A DNA stretch of 64,000 nt from Golubevia sp. BC0850 (GCA_012976225.1 JAAVVG010000030.1:62001-126000); one strand, 5' to 3'. Shown: positions 22,512 to 35,330, counted from the stretch's first letter. A program made the numbers and translations. Notes: a model not told the origin generated them from the sequence alone.

Positions 22512-25500
22512 ATGGAGCCTCACTCAAACCCTCAGAATGGTCACTCAGCTGGACACGAACAGGTGAGTCAATCTGCCCGCGCAGCACAGTTTCACATCTT
22601 GGATTAGATGAACTTGGGAATGGCAGGAAGAAAGGTGCTGGAGTGGGAAGCTGAGGGTGAGGAGGTCAGCAGGCAGGCAGGTAGCAAGCTGCTCCTCCGA
22701 AAGCAGTGGGTCAGATCTCAAAGAGGCGAGCTTTGTATGCCACAGATTCAAATGGGGGACTCCTAAGTCTTCAGTGATGGGTTGTGCTTCGCTGCTCGAA
22801 TGGTTGAGAACCTCCATCCTTCTCAGAGACAAGGCAAAGACAACTAACCTCTGACCCTCCATCCCCCCCCCTCATCCCCTCTTGCTGAAGAAGGGAACTA
22901 CCACTCCTGCTATTCCTCTAGAGCAAGACGCAGAAAGTACCACATGTAGTGGTCGAAGAATGTCGATCATGAACATGATGAATTCAGATCCACCTCCAGC
23001 ACCTCCTTCACCCTCTAAAGCAGCCAAACCTCAACCATCGACAGAGCTAGCCAGTACTGAACTTCCGCAACCTATCAAGCCCTCCGTGCCTGAATCAGTA
23101 CACCACAGCCCTGCACTGGTGGATTCGGACCAGTTCTCTCAGGCTCCAACTGCACCTCAAATTCCAGTCAGTCTGGAAGGATCTTCTCTCAACAACGACT
23201 CTACTAATACCACCTCCAATGGGCACGGCCATCTTCTTACATCCTCTGCTGCTCCTTCTACTCAGCCTCTACCCGAACTGGAGTCGGAGAGTAAGCCTCG
23301 ACCAACGAGAGCTGGAAAGACATTTCCTCCGCCACCCATCACTCCAGCTAGTTCCTCCTCCAAGACCTCCAAGCCGAGACCCTCTAGAGCTTCTGGATCA
23401 GGATCGATGAACCCTCCTTCAAAACGCAAGAGGCAAGAGGTTCAAGAAGATGACGGCTGGAACTCAGATCTAGAATCGCCTGCCAATCAGAGTCTCTATT
23501 CAGAAGAGATAGAAGTCTACAAGCAATCTCTAGCAAACCGGTACTCGATCTTGGAACAAGAATTTGAAGCTCAAATGAAGCTCAAGGAGAAATTCGTTCA
23601 GCAGAAGGCCGAGGTCGCTTACACCAAGAGATTCGACGCAGTCAACAAGAGGATCGAATGGAGAGGAAGAAGAGACGACAAGAAACGTCAAGAAGTTGAT
23701 AGGAGAGAAAGGGATAGGGAGATGAAGAGGATGCGAGGAAGTATGGATCCAGAGAGGGACGCAAGAGACATCTACCTCAAAGATTCGATGAGCGATTCTC
23801 TCAGCTTCCAAGAGGAGGATGAAGATGGGAAATTGTTCATGAGAGAACCTTTGGAGGGAGTCTCTGCTGAAGTAATCGAGTTCGACCCTCTTCCACCGCC
23901 GGATCCTCAAACTGGTCTCATTCCAATCTCGGAGAATAGAGCTGCTCAGCTGGAGAAGGCTCACAGACAGGTCTGGTCTTCCATCGCCTGCAGAGAGATT
24001 CCATCAGTCCATCGACTTTCTCAACACTCTGCCTCAAGTAAAGCTCAATACTGGCGTCGTATCTCCACTGTAGCTGCTCGTGAAGCTAAGAGAGGTTTGA
24101 CCAAGAGCAACAAATCCAATAAGGATATCCTTCTCAAGACCAAGAAGACGATGAGAGAGATGTTGGTCTTCTGGAAGAAGAATGAGAAAGAGGAACGAGA
24201 GCTCAGGAAGAAGGCTGAGAAGGACAAGTTGGACAAGGCGAAGAAAGAGGAAGATCTTCGTGAAGCCAAGAGACAAGCAAGGAAGCTCAACTTCTTAATC
24301 ACTCAGACCGAACTCTACAGTCATTTCGTTGGAAACAAGCTCAAGACTAACGAAGCAGAACAGTCGGAGGACACAGCTTCGGATGCCAAGATCACCGAAG
24401 CCAGCGTCAAAGATGCTGCTGCAGTTCCAACTCCAGCTCCGGTTACTGGAGAAAATGGAGCACCTTCTACTCTCGCAGAGCTGGACTTCGACAACGACGA
24501 CGAAGCCAACCTTCACGCTCATGCTAGGAAGAACGCCGAAGATGCGGTCAACGCTGCCAAACAGAAGGCTGCTGCTTTCGACGTCGCTGCCTCAGAAGAG
24601 AGGAAGCGTAACGAAGCTGCTGCCAAATCTTTGGCTATTCAGCGAGGAGAGGCGGTAGCTGAGCCTGACGCTTCCAACTCCGGCGAAGGCTCTTCCACTG
24701 GCCTAGGAACTGGAAGGATAAAGGAGTCCGATCTTGGAAAGGTCTTCGATTCCGACGAGATGAACTTCCAGAATCCAACTTCTATGGGAATGATGGATCT
24801 ACGTCAACCAAAGATGTTGACCTGCTCTCTCAAAGAGTATCAATTGAAGGGACTGAATTGGTTGGCCAATCTCTACGAGCAAGGTATCAACGGAATTCTA
24901 GCAGATGAGATGGGACTTGGGAAAACAGTTCAATCGATCTCGCTGATGGCTTATCTAGCTGAGGTGCACGATATCTGGGGACCTTTCCTTGTCATCGCTC
25001 CAGCTAGTACTCTTCACAATTGGCAGCAAGAAATCAGTAGATTCGTTCCTTCACTCAAGGCTCTTCCTTACTGGGGGAACGTCAAGGATCGAGCAGTTCT
25101 CAGGAAGTTCTGGAACCGGAAACAAATTAGTTACAACAAGGACGCTCCTTTCCACATCTTGGTGACGAGTTACCAAATGGTGAGTCATCAAATCTCTGCG
25201 CCTTTCCCTCGGCCTCTTCTTGCATCCTCTGAAATCTTCTTCTGACGCCTTTTTCTCTCCTTGCACTTCTACCTACAGGTCGTTACCGACGAGAAGTACT
25301 TCCAGAGAGTCAAGTGGCAGTACATGGTCTTGGATGAAGCTCAAGCGATCAAGTCCTCTTCTTCCAATCGATGGAAGACTCTTTTAGGATTTCACTGTAG
25401 AAATCGTTTGCTTCTGACTGGAACTCCAGTCCAGAACTCGATGCAGGAACTCTGGGCTCTTCTTCACTTCATCATGCCTAGTCTCTTCGATTCTCACGAC

Positions 25501-27881
25501 GAGTTCTCTGAATGGTTCTCGAAGGACATTGAAGGTTCTGCCGGAGCTGAGAGCAAAGGAACTCTAAATGAACACCAACTGAGAAGACTTCATATGATCT
25601 TGAAGCCATTCATGCTAAGAAGAGTCAAGAAGAATGTTCAGAATGAGTTAGGAGACAAGGTGAGTCCATTTGCGAGCTCGACTCTTCTCGCAAGCCTTTG
25701 ACAGCCGACTGATTTTGGATTTTCTTTCTTCTTTGCCCAGATCGAGATCGACGTCTACTGCGATTTGAGCGCTCGTCAGAGAATGCTGTACCGAGCGCTT
25801 CGATCTCATGTCTCTACTGCCGAGCTAGTTGAAAAGGCTACCAGTCAAAACGATACTGGTATGAAGCATCTTATGAACTTGGTCATGCAGTTCAGGAAAG
25901 TCTGCAACCATCCAGAGCTCTTCGAAAGAGCGGACGTTCGAACGCCACTCTCTTTTGCAACGTTCGCTCAATCAGGATCTCTCCTGAGAGAAGGAGATTT
26001 CCTCTCGTGTCCTGATTCTATCTCCAACGAGATCAAGTTCAGGATTCCCAAGCTCTTCGTCAGAGATGGTGGTCTCTTCAACATTCCAGGAGAGAGGTCT
26101 CGAAAAGGTTTCGAGACTCATCATCTAGACAATCTGATGAACGTCTGGAGATCATCTCACATTCAGAAGTCTCTCAAAGAGGAAGGAGGAAAGTCTAGTT
26201 TCGGATTCCTTCCGCTGATGAACCTCAGCTCCAAAGATGCCGAGAGAACCTTCCACGGAAAGGCTCTGGAGAGAGCGTTCCTTCTCTCTCAGAGACAGAA
26301 CAAGATCAAGAACCACGAGAAATTCATCTATGATGACGATTTCGCAGCTTCTTCAATCCGACCTCTTCTTCAAATTGGCAACGTCATTCCTTCGAACTCC
26401 GGATTGGCACCTTCAATTCTTCAGCCACTCAACACCATCGCTCAAGACTACTCCTCATACTCAACTCTAGCAAAGCCAAGTCAGAAGCTGTACCTCCCAG
26501 CTGTCGTAGCACCCCCAATCCGCATCTACGCCGACGACAGACCTTTCATCGAGACTCAAGACCGAATCTCCAAGGACATTCTCTGTTCCGAGGCGCTCTA
26601 CGGTCTGGGACCAAGAGATCGAGAGTCTGAAGAATCAGTCAGACTCATTCAGAGGTCACTTCCAGGTCTTCCTCCTATCGGTCTTCTTCAAAGTTCTCCT
26701 TCCAATCAAGTCCCTACTTCGCCAATGCAAGTTCCTCAAATGAACAAGCTAGTGGTGGATTCAAGCAAGCTAGCGAAGTTGGACGAGCTCCTGAAGGAAC
26801 TCAAAGCTGGAGGTCACAGAGTCTTGCTCTACTTCCAGATGACAAAGATGATGGATTTGATGGAAGAGTATCTCATCTACAGGCAATACAAGTACCTACG
26901 TCTGGATGGATCCTCCAAGATTTCAGAACGTAGAGACATGGTGACGGATTGGCAAACCAAGCCTGAGATCTTCGTCTTCTGTCTTTCTACTAGAGCTGGA
27001 GGTCTTGGAATTAACTTGACAGCAGCCGATACTGTCATCTTCTACGACCACGATTGGAATCCTTCGAACGACTCTCAAGCCATGGATCGAGCTCATCGTC
27101 TTGGACAGACTAAGCAAGTGACGGTCTATAGGTTGATCACTAAGGGTACTATCGATGAGAGGATCGTCAAATTGGCTAGAGATAAGAAAGAAGTTCAAGA
27201 TATCGTTGTAGGAAACAAGGCTTACTCGGAGACTGGAATGGCTAGACCTCAAGAGATCGTCTCTTTGCTACTAGACGACGAGGAGCTTGCTCAGTCCATG
27301 CTGAAGAAGAAGCAAGACGAGGAAGCCCAATTCTCTGAAAACAAAGCGGATACAGCCAGAGCTATGCATGCCAGAAGAAGATTGAAGAAGGCTCAAGCTG
27401 CAGAGGAAGCAGAAGCAGAGGCTTTGAATTGGCATCTGGAAGAGGATGAAGATGACTTGTGGGTATAAGAAAGGTAGCAAGAAAGAAGATTTCATTCTCC
27501 AAAATTCGGAGAGCAAAAGATGACGACATCAAGAGAAGAAAGGAGATAGCATTTGGACGTTCGACTCACCTCTCTTGTTTCTCTCTTGCCCCATTTCCTC
27601 AGCTTCGGAGCCAAGCCTCCTTCAAAGATGGACGAGGAGGATCCCTCTGGCTCTGCTCCTGCTCGCAAGAAGCCTGGTCCAAAGCCAAAAGAGAAGCCTC
27701 TTCCGAAGCCTAAGGGGAAGCCGGGTCCTAAACCCAAGGCTAATAAAGGTGAGCAGCGTTCGTGTTAACTTGACCCTTGTGCGGCTTATTCCTGATCACT
27801 CCCCGTTGTTTCTTACTCTTCTTAGTCTCTCCAGGTAAAGGCAAAGCGACTGAAAATGGAGACGAGATGATGATGATGTGA
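22512..27881 (+). CDS. INO80: INO80 chromatin-remodelling ATPase
   Basis: Catalytic subunit of the INO80 nucleosome remodeller. Exons: 22512-22562, 22891-25179, 25279-25659, 25741-27458, 27603-27748, 27835-27881 (1543 residues). The middle contains the DBINO domain ([17 protein letters not shown], then [20 protein letters not shown], and [18 protein letters not shown]). The Snf2 ATPase follows: [18 protein letters not shown] (Walker A), [13 protein letters not shown] (INO80-type DEAQ rather than DEAH), [17 protein letters not shown], a long family-specific insertion (about 25980-26700), and the second lobe with [33 protein letters not shown] and [17 protein letters not shown]. Exon 4 could end at an in-frame stop (27466-27468), but splicing from GTGGGT at 27459 to 27603 restores DDFFGAKPP and adds a KPGPKPK-type basic tail; I prefer the spliced form. 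The 17-codon first exon is less certain. Confidence 0.92.
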
Positions 27882-28257
27882 ACTCTCTCCAACACACTTC
27901 TCAGCTCTACTTTCGAGGCTCAACTTCCATTCCCTAATATGCTATAGATCGTTCCTTGATCGACAAAATTAGAAGTTAGTCAAGTCATAAGCCCTTTTCT
28001 GTTTCGTCTCTGAGATCAATCATTCCCACTCTCTATTGTCCTGTCTTCAATCGTTTCACTCAATTCGAATTCTACATGCTCTCTCTTACTTTGCATGTAA
28101 CCTCTTCATCAAAGATCCAAACATCAATACAAATACAGTTTCTTCATGAAAACGATCATTCAGACGTGTGATCCAATCGAACGCGCACAGAAGAGGGATT
28201 GCTAATCTCCCTTCTCCTTCTCCCAACCCACATCACTTATAAACTCTCATATCAATC
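27882..28257. other. Intergenic between INO80 and MIX17
   Basis: AT-richer spacer holding the INO80 3' end and the MIX17 promoter. No coding potential seen. Confidence 0.5.
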
Positions 28258-29323
28258 ATGCCTAGATCATCACGTTCAGGAGGTGGAGGAGGCCGTTCAG
28301 CTCCAGCTGGATCCAGAGGAGCTCACACTATGGCTTCAAGACCTCAACCTCAACAATCTAATAACCTTCCAGCTCAGCAGCAGCATGCTTCTCAACCTCC
28401 AGCCCAATACGCTCCTCAACCTAAACAGCCTGGAATGTTCGCAAACGTAAGTCATCATGACTGCAACTCATTCTTCATTCGGGCTCTCTTGGTATGGGAG
28501 ATGGACGTCGCGGAAGCTTCGGAAGCTTCCAGAGGAATTCAATTGGAAAAGAAGACAAAGAGAATGGGAAGCTTGGGATGGAATGAGCTGGCCATGATCA
28601 GCACATTCTCAGCTCTAGCATCATCATTCTATCTTTTTGACTTCAAATGTCAAGAATGGAAAGACGGCGTTCGTCCGAATGATTGTACCATGACACTGCG
28701 CACGTAGAACCTTCCCTCTCACCTTTCTCTCTCTTCTTCCCTCTAACAGATGGCAAGTACAGCCGCCGGAGTTGCGGTAGGCTCTTCCGTTGGTCATGGG
28801 ATCTCAAGCATGCTATTCGGAGGAGGCGGATCAGCTCCAGCACAGACTGAACAGCAACAATCAATGCCAGAGGGTTACAACCAACAGCAACCTGGTGCGT
28901 GGGGTCAATCTCCTCAGCAAATGAACGCTGGTGGTAATTGTGAAGGTCAAAGTAAAGGTGAGTCTTTGAATTTTTGATGAAAGTGAAAGAGGTCTGGGAG
29001 GTGGAAATTAGAAGAATGGTTGGAGAACTTCAGAAGATGAGGACAAGCTATTAGACAGTCATTGGTATCCGTCTTCAGTCAAGCTAAGGTTCTGGAGAAA
29101 GTTCAGTAGATTGAGAAGGACATTTTGGTTCTGTTCGAGTTGGTATTGTGTTGCTTTTACTGACTCACTCAACCTTCTCCCGTGTACTCCCTTGCCCCTT
29201 CTCCTTGTCCTCACTTTCTCAGAATTTATCCGTTGTCTAGAGTCTACCAACAACGACATGCAATCATGTGGATACTACCTTGAGGCTTTGAAAGCCTGTC
29301 AAGCTGCTGCTAGACCTTACTAA
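28258..29323 (+). CDS. MIX17: Mix17/CHCHD2-CHCHD10 family mitochondrial protein
   Basis: Intermembrane-space protein imported by the Mia40 pathway. Three exons, 28258-28446, 28750-28957 and 29223-29323, give 165 residues. The N-terminus is Arg/Ser/Pro-rich (MPRSSRSGGGGGRSAP), followed by Gln-rich sequence and the diagnostic hydrophobic glycine-rich helix QMASTAAGVAVGSS-like block (here MASTAAGVAVGSSVGHGISS, then MLFGGGGSAP). The C-terminal CHCH domain reads EFIRCLESTNNDMQSCGYY then LEALKACQAAARPY-stop: cysteines are spaced C-X10-C and C-X9-C, the first spacing being the same as I recall for yeast Mix17. Human CHCHD2 and CHCHD10 are linked to respiratory-chain and cristae maintenance; the same role is inferred here. 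Confidence 0.9.
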
Positions 29324-29739
29324 TAGGATCGTCATTTCTTGACTTCCTTCTCTCTCTCGTTCCCTGATTAAGTTTTTATGCAACTTCTAGCAATCAAACC
29401 TCATCTCCTTTAATCACACATCATTTGTCTTTTCTTTGCTTTAGACCCCTTGACAACGTAATTAGAATCCACCGCTCTCTACCTCTGTTGACCCGTCTGA
29501 GATGGGAGGAAGAGGTGGGCCTGATGCTCGACGCTTTTGGCTGATCTCTGAGCTTGGCATACGACTTTAGATCTGCAACAGAGAGAAAGCGTTTGCCTAA
29601 CCCTTTAGGGAGCGAGAAGTTTGAACTTCTAACCTTCATTTGAGAAAGTTGATGATTGCTTTCAAAGTCGAGAAGCTTTCGGATCTGCTTCTTCCTTGCC
29701 GACCACTCATCCTCAGAACATACATCAGACTAACTCTAG
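29324..29739. other. Intergenic, no gene seen
   Basis: Contains the MIX17 3' flank. A 72-codon open frame on the minus strand (29421-29639) has no recognisable features. Confidence 0.4.
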
Positions 29740-30000
29740 ATGGAGATGGATGGGTTGCAAGAACTCACTTTTCATAAGAGGCTCCTGTCGTTGCTGGGCT
29801 ATTACAACCCGTCCCTCAGACTTCCCATTATCGGAGGTCTTGGAATTGGATGCCTATTTAAGTGCAATTCCAGCCTGGATGGAAATGCATTCAACGCTCA
29901 AATTATTTACAGGGACATTACACTCCAACACCCCTTCAATCTCGAGAATTATGGTTGCCGTTTTCAGCCCACTGGGAAAGGTTAACAAACAGCTGGGACC
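29740..30000 (+). pseudogene. F-box-like family A internal fragment
   Basis: Short relic recognisable by two in-order family A words: NPSLRLP in one frame and, after a frame change at about 29825, LSEVLELDAYLSAIPAWMEM followed by HSTLKLF and NTPSISRIMV. These match FPILEVLKLYETESIFPSWM, SSLKLETF and LPSISELFVE of the intact copy at 33.3 kb. Both ends of the gene are gone and a frameshift is present. Confidence 0.5.
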
Positions 30001-30685
30001 TCTCCTTCCTTCTCCGTACAATCGACGATTTTCTTGGATCCCTCGTTTTCCTGAGGAAACATCATCACAACTTGGCGATTCTCCAAGCTTCTAAGCTTTT
30101 TAGTGTCACAGGTTCTCTTCTTGAACTCATTCCAACAGATTCTCGCTCTCGTCACTCTATCTTCAAGGCAACTCCCAATCTCTTGCACGAAATTCAGAGA
30201 GCTTCAAACCTTTATGAGAGCTGATTTCAATCAGGTGCAGGCCGGGAAATCATCACGGTCTCTTTCATTTGGTTCCTTTTGTCGCTTTTGTTTTTCGCGT
30301 GGCTCGTGGCTCGAGACTTACTTTTCGACAATACTCTCATCCCTTTCTTCCGTTCTCAATCAGAAATCCTGCTTATTCTTCATCTGCTTCGGAACGACTG
30401 CAACATTCTACTTGCTTCTTCGAGTGTCATTCAAAAGTCACTCATCACAGCTTCAAAGACCGGGAATAAATTCTCAGAAAAGATCACTTCCAGACTCCAA
30501 AATCGAATCACAATTCACTCCTCGACTGTCTTCTCCTTGAGTGGCTGCACTTGAAAACATGAATCTTCTCGAAGCTAAAACCTCTATTGAGGCGAGAGGA
30601 GGTGTATTAGATGTCGCTTTTCCTCTAGTACGTTTCTGCTGGTGATTCCCTTCTGTGGCAATGTCTCATTTGCCTCTCACCTCTC
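30001..30685. other. Non-coding or decayed sequence beside family B pseudogene
   Basis: Overlapping open frames on the plus strand at 30103-30550 (145, 66 and 91 codons) share nothing with known families. It may be more F-box-family debris, but I find no convincing alignment. Confidence 0.3.
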
Positions 30686-32407
30686 TCATATGTTAAGCGG
30701 AGGGTACTTGAGATCGTTGGTGAGGCATCTCTCTCCTTCGGATTTGTCGCCAGTTGAATTGGCAGAGAGAATTGTGAAGAGAGCGTCGATTCAACAACTT
30801 GAAGGGCTCAGAGTTTAGCGGGGAAAGATTGAAGCCATCTGAGCTGCTCACGAATCTCTCTCGGCTTCAAAAGCTGCGACGGAACCTTTCCACTAGTAAA
30901 CATGTCTAGCTCTTACAACTCTTTCCTTCTCTCGACCCAAAGCTCCTTATTTCTAGTAGACACGGCCTCTTGATACTGATAGTCCCAGCAACCCTTCGGA
31001 ACTCTCACTGTCTTGCGATTCGGAAGGTGTCTTGAAGTGAGAACCTGGGCCAGGATAGCATCTTCTTCGTAGTCCCCATTTTGAGGTTGGGAGTTATCCA
31101 CAACGTAAAAAGGGAAGTAGATGACGTTTAGGCTTGGTGGGAGTTGCTGCTGAGGTCTAGATGCAAGTGAATTTAAAAAGCTGTAATCTAAGCAGATAAG
31201 TCTGACCCGTTTGAAAAGACTGTACTCAACCAGTCTAAGCTCTGGAACCCCATCGAGCCCAAGAATTCTCATGTGATTCAAGGTCTCCTGCGATCTTTCT
31301 AGCAGGACAGAAAGAGACTCTGAAGTGACACAAGATTGGTCTCCCTCTCTTGAATGCCCAGTCACACGGAGTTCCAAAGACCTGAGCTCCTTTGTAATCG
31401 ACAGAAAGTTTCCAATAGCGTCTGACTTTCGACTTCCGAGTCTCCAACTCCTCCGACTTTCCCAACGCAATCCCCACCAAGTGCTTCTATCTGGCTGATC
31501 GTGAGCGAAGTAAGCCTCTAGAGCTAAGTCTTCAATTTTCGATAAACCGTTGAAAGTCTCGTGGTACTTTTCCAGAAAGGATCCTGATCTAGTCGTGATT
31601 TTGATAGCGAGACTGGCTTGACGTAGAAGAGGACAAAAGCAGAGGAGCCAGATGGCCTTGATGGCGGGGAGATTCTCTTCGGGATGTTTAGCCCTCCCGA
31701 TGTGGAGCTGGTTGAGTCAATTGGTAAGGAAAGAGAGAGATTCGAATCTCTGTTCCTCCGACTCGCTCCACTAGAGGCATCTCCGGATCAAGAATCACTA
31801 GTGTCTGCAGGCTTTGGATCTTGCTGGATAAGGGCTTCTCTGCATTTTCCACTGCTCTATCTCGGTAGAACTTACGTTTTGAACGAGGCACTGCCTTGTA
31901 AGAGCCGTATTGATTTGAGGTTGAAGAGTCCAGCGAGTCCAGTTGAGAAAGAGGAATGGAAACTTGATTCTCGGAGTCGACTCGTGATCGATAAAGAGCC
32001 CACGATTTAATCTGTGTTCCGAAATTCATATCTCTTTCTAAGACTTGAGAGAAAGCAGTCAACTGAGATGCGAAGAGGCGGAGTTTTCTGAGGAGAGAGG
32101 GATAGTAACTTTGATGGCCTAATCTGGACGTCAGGGACAAGGCTCTGAGAGTCAAATTTCTTTTCTCAATCTGAACCAAATGCCAAAAAAACCCAGATCA
32201 GCTGGAGTGGAGAGAGATTCGGGGACATCAGCGAAGAGAGATGGCAACTCACCTTCTCGCCTGATGAGCTTCTCCTTCATCATCCTCTACCAAAGCCCAA
32301 CTTCTGACTTGTTCTACTAACTGCGCGGATAGATCTTCTGGCAGACTGTCGAGCTTGGCTGGTAGTCTTCCCTCGGCAGCTCCTATCTCGAGTTCTAATT
32401 TATCCAT
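30686..32407 (-). pseudogene. F-box-like family B gene, several breaks
   Basis: The longest family B copy on the minus strand. Exon 1 (32407-32253) starts ATG and carries LDSLPEDLSAQLVEQVRSW, an F-box-like N-terminus, and ends QARR at a good GTGAGT donor. Exon 2 begins at 32170 (RALSLTSRLGHQSYYPSLL) and continues through LQTLVILDPEMPLVE, AIWLLCFCPLLRQA, STWWGLRW, GNFLSITKELRSLELRV, HMRILGLDG, LPPSLNVIYFPF, NKELWVERRKEL to MFTSGKVPSQLLKPREI. The terminal exon (to 30686) reads GDKSEGERCL and ends YPPLNI-stop. Breaks: an indel just after the exon 2 acceptor, an indel in the EIRIS/LSFLTN region near 31730 with a TGA nearby, a stop before MFTSG, and an AG-to-AA change at the last acceptor (near 30745). 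It is therefore a pseudogene, although most of the body is still readable. Confidence 0.65.
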
Positions 32408-33323
32408 TTTGAATGAAGGAAGAAATGATAAGAGGTGGTGACTCTTTTGTCGAGCTTTACCTCTCAGCTTCCTCTGAACTTTGATTAAAAGATGAAGAAT
32501 ATAATAAAGTAGAGGAAAGAATGGAGTAGATAGGTTGAGGAAGAGAAGAGAGTTCAGTTTGAAATCTTCTTTTATACAGCGCTTCGGTTGTCCTCGGTGC
32601 TCGAAAGTCGAGAAGAGGTAAAGCGTTCCATCTTCTGACGAACTCTCCTCCTTCTCTCGATTCTATCGAGTAACTCGCTCTCTAATCGGAGTGATAAGGT
32701 CATCCCGTCAATGTATCAGGCGCTTCGAACCTGGAGAGAGCATGATGAAGCCTTTCTCCCCTCATCATAATCTCAGCGCTTCAGCCTCGATCGACGTTGT
32801 TGTGCAACTTTCGAAGAGCCAAAGCCATTTGAGAAACTGAGAAACAAAGATCACGCACTACCCAAGGCTCAGCCGACGACAAGAAAAGAGGGCAGGAGGA
32901 CGGATGAAAAAGGAAGAAATGAATTCACGAGAGAACGTCCCTTCCTCTCCAGAAATCTCGTAAGGACACCCCTTGGTAAGATACTTCCGCACTCAGAAAC
33001 ACGGTAATATCAACTGTTTCATCTACAAATATCCTACCAAGTTGGTAAACCTCCTAGAAAAGCAAGCCGCTTTGTTGAGTTGGAACCTGATCATGGGAAA
33101 CCGAAGGCTAGCTCTGGAGAAGGTGAAAAGCTTTGTCTTCACAGATCGAAAGGGAACAGGAAGAAAGAGACACGGGTCAGTGGTGACCAAAGAGACGAAT
33201 CAAAAGCAGCAAGACTTGACACTTACAAGGATTGAAGAGGTCCCCTTCAGATTTCAACTTCCCAACACCTCGGCTGATGATTCGAGTCCACCAATTCGTC
33301 TACTAATTTCCTGAACTCTTCTA
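32408..33323. other. Intergenic between family B pseudogene and family A gene
   Basis: No supported gene. A 113-codon open frame at 32973-33314 lacks a recognisable motif. Confidence 0.4.
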
Positions 33324-34368
33324 CTACTCGCATTCGTCGAACGGGACAAAGAGCCTCTTAAGGGATTCCATCTTGACACCCTCGACTTCCAATCCAGCTG
33401 CTACATTGTCTCTTCTTCCCTCGAGCAGAAGTTTGATAAATTCTGCGTGTCTGATAGAATCTGTGTATGCTAGGAGCCTTTTGCTGAAGTGGAGGATCTG
33501 TAAGCTTGGGCAACGATCCGTTAGCCTTGCTACTTCCTCAACGTAGAACTCGTTTTCAACGAAAAGCTCCGAGATAGAAGGCAACCTGCGGTAGATGCAG
33601 AATGTTTCGAGCTTCAAGCTTGAAGAGACGGCCATCCAACTGGGAAATATTGATTCTGTTTCGTAGAGTTTCAGGACTTCCAGGATCGGGAATCGAAGCG
33701 GCTGAAGTAGTTCACCGTCATTGATTCCACCGAGTTCGAGGCTGAGATGTTTCAAAGACAAGTGGCATTGAGTGAGAACCTCTCTCAGTTCCGATTGAGA
33801 GTGAAGATCGTTGACCTGGAGAGAACCGAGATTCTTGAAGAGAGTGGGACGTTCCTTTGGCAGATTCGAGAGCGAAGGGATCCAGAGTGTTTTGAGACCT
33901 CCAGTCCTTGCTCGGGTCTTTACTTGGACCGATGTTGAAAAAGGATATGATACCAACCACTTGAATGAGGTTGGGAGCCTTCAGAGGTACCGGATCTGCA
34001 AACGATCTGCATTGAACATACGGTACCTCCAGAGAGATCACGAGAAGTGTAACCAGAGACTTCTCCATCGTCGGTTTCAACGATTCCAATTTAGAGGGAT
34101 CCGATCTCATCATGACTCCCGACTCCATTTGAAATATGACCTCCTCCAAAGTTGATCCGCTCCTCTCGTCGAACTGATCCAGTACGGCCTGAGCCTGCTC
34201 CAGACTTCTTACGTTTGAGGTCTCCAGTATCCTCCAGAGGGCTCTGTTCTCATTGACGAGTTCTAGCCATTGCTTGCATACCTCTCTGACTTTGACTACT
34301 TGCTGAGGAGTTAGACGTTTGAAGGTAGAGAGAAGAGTCTCGGAAGGGAGAATGTCGTTGATGTTCAT
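33324..34368 (-). CDS. F-box and leucine-rich protein, intact family A member
   Basis: Exon 1 34368-33954 and exon 2 33898-33324, joined over a 55-nt GTATCA...GGAG intron (phase 1), give 329 residues. Residues 5-50 are a canonical F-box: INDILPSETLLSTFKRL, then VVKVREVCKQWLELVNENRA and LWRIL, with the conserved LP, the VCKxW core and the terminal LW. The rest is leucine-rich and irregular: LIQVVGLKTLWIPSLSNL across the splice, LFKNLGSLQVND, SLKHLSLEL, FPILEVLKL, FPSWMAVSSSLKL, LPSISELFVENE, CPSLQILHFSK and VEGVKMESLKRL. The expected role is a substrate adaptor of an SCF ubiquitin ligase, binding Skp1 through the F-box; its substrate is unknown. It is the only member in this window with start, F-box, intron and stop all in order, and it serves as the reference for the relics at 2.0, 17.3, 29.8 and 52.3 kb. 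Confidence 0.75.
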
Positions 34369-35330
34369 CTTGAGCAGAGATTGAAGGTGCTGACTGAGAA
34401 TCGGATGTGAATCTAGAAGAAGATGGTGAGGTTGAGTTGAAGCGTCTGGATCGAGAGATTCCTTCGGGTTAGAGATCGAGAGGATGGAGAACTGAGAAAA
34501 GCCTGCAATTAGAGATCAAGGGAGGGTATCGGGTCAAAGCTGATGTCAGTAGATTGTCTCGTATGCCTCTGAGATCGGTTGAAAAGAAGGAAAGGCAGAA
34601 GGAAGGAGAGAGGAAGAGCGTCAGCCAAAGGTCGAAATCACTCGTCAAGAAAGAGGCTGGTCACTGGAAGCTCTCGCTGCTAAGTGGAAGCATGAGCTCT
34701 CGTCAATGGAGAAAAATGCGTGAATTGGCATCTCATTGCCTCCTCGAAGGATAAATTGAAGCTTCTCCAAGCAGGTCCACCCAGCAGTTCTCGACAGCCT
34801 CCTGTCCAGCTCTGTCTGCCCTCTTGTTCTCTACCTAAACCTTCTTCAACACTCACCTACATTATTAGAGACACTACTTCCTATCCAAATGTCAAATTTC
34901 CTTCTCTAGAAAGACGTCAGAAGCTCTGGTCCTGTGAGATCTTTCCCTCCTTGCCAACCCACATGCTCCCTCTGACTCTGACCTCTAAGCCCCTTCCCCT
35001 CATACCCACCTAGTGAAGATGTCTTTGTGATTGCCTTGAATGAGCAAATCTATTGAGACTTGACTGTAGCGGGTAGAAGTCTAGACGAGTAGACTGTAGA
35101 AGCTAACTGACAAGAAATCGGATAGCACCAGTTTCGACCCAGTCCTCTTCTTTACCTAGATGGAATCTCTTTGAATTTATAGATAAGATTCTATCTTGGA
35201 TCCAAGCTTGACTTGATTCTAATGAGTTGAGTCGACGTTGGTATGAAGCCCCTATGTTTTGCTTGCCACTCTGGAAAGCCCTCCCTCCTCTCCTGTCCTC
35301 TTCCGACCTCTCCTGTCTCCCCATCCATCA
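34369..35330. other. Intergenic, no gene supported
   Basis: Contains the upstream region of the F-box gene. Small open frames (34554-34754, 34720-35013) have no family features. No repeat seen. Confidence 0.4.

Noticed and set aside
25051-25266. Antisense open frames inside INO80 and other large genes
   Set aside because: Shadows of codon bias in long real exons.
31735-31765. AGATTCGAATCTC palindrome resembling a B box
   Set aside because: It is part of the family B pseudogene body; no tRNA fold is possible.
32973-33314. 113-codon plus-strand open frame between F-box family genes
   Set aside because: No motif, no splice partner and composition like non-coding sequence.
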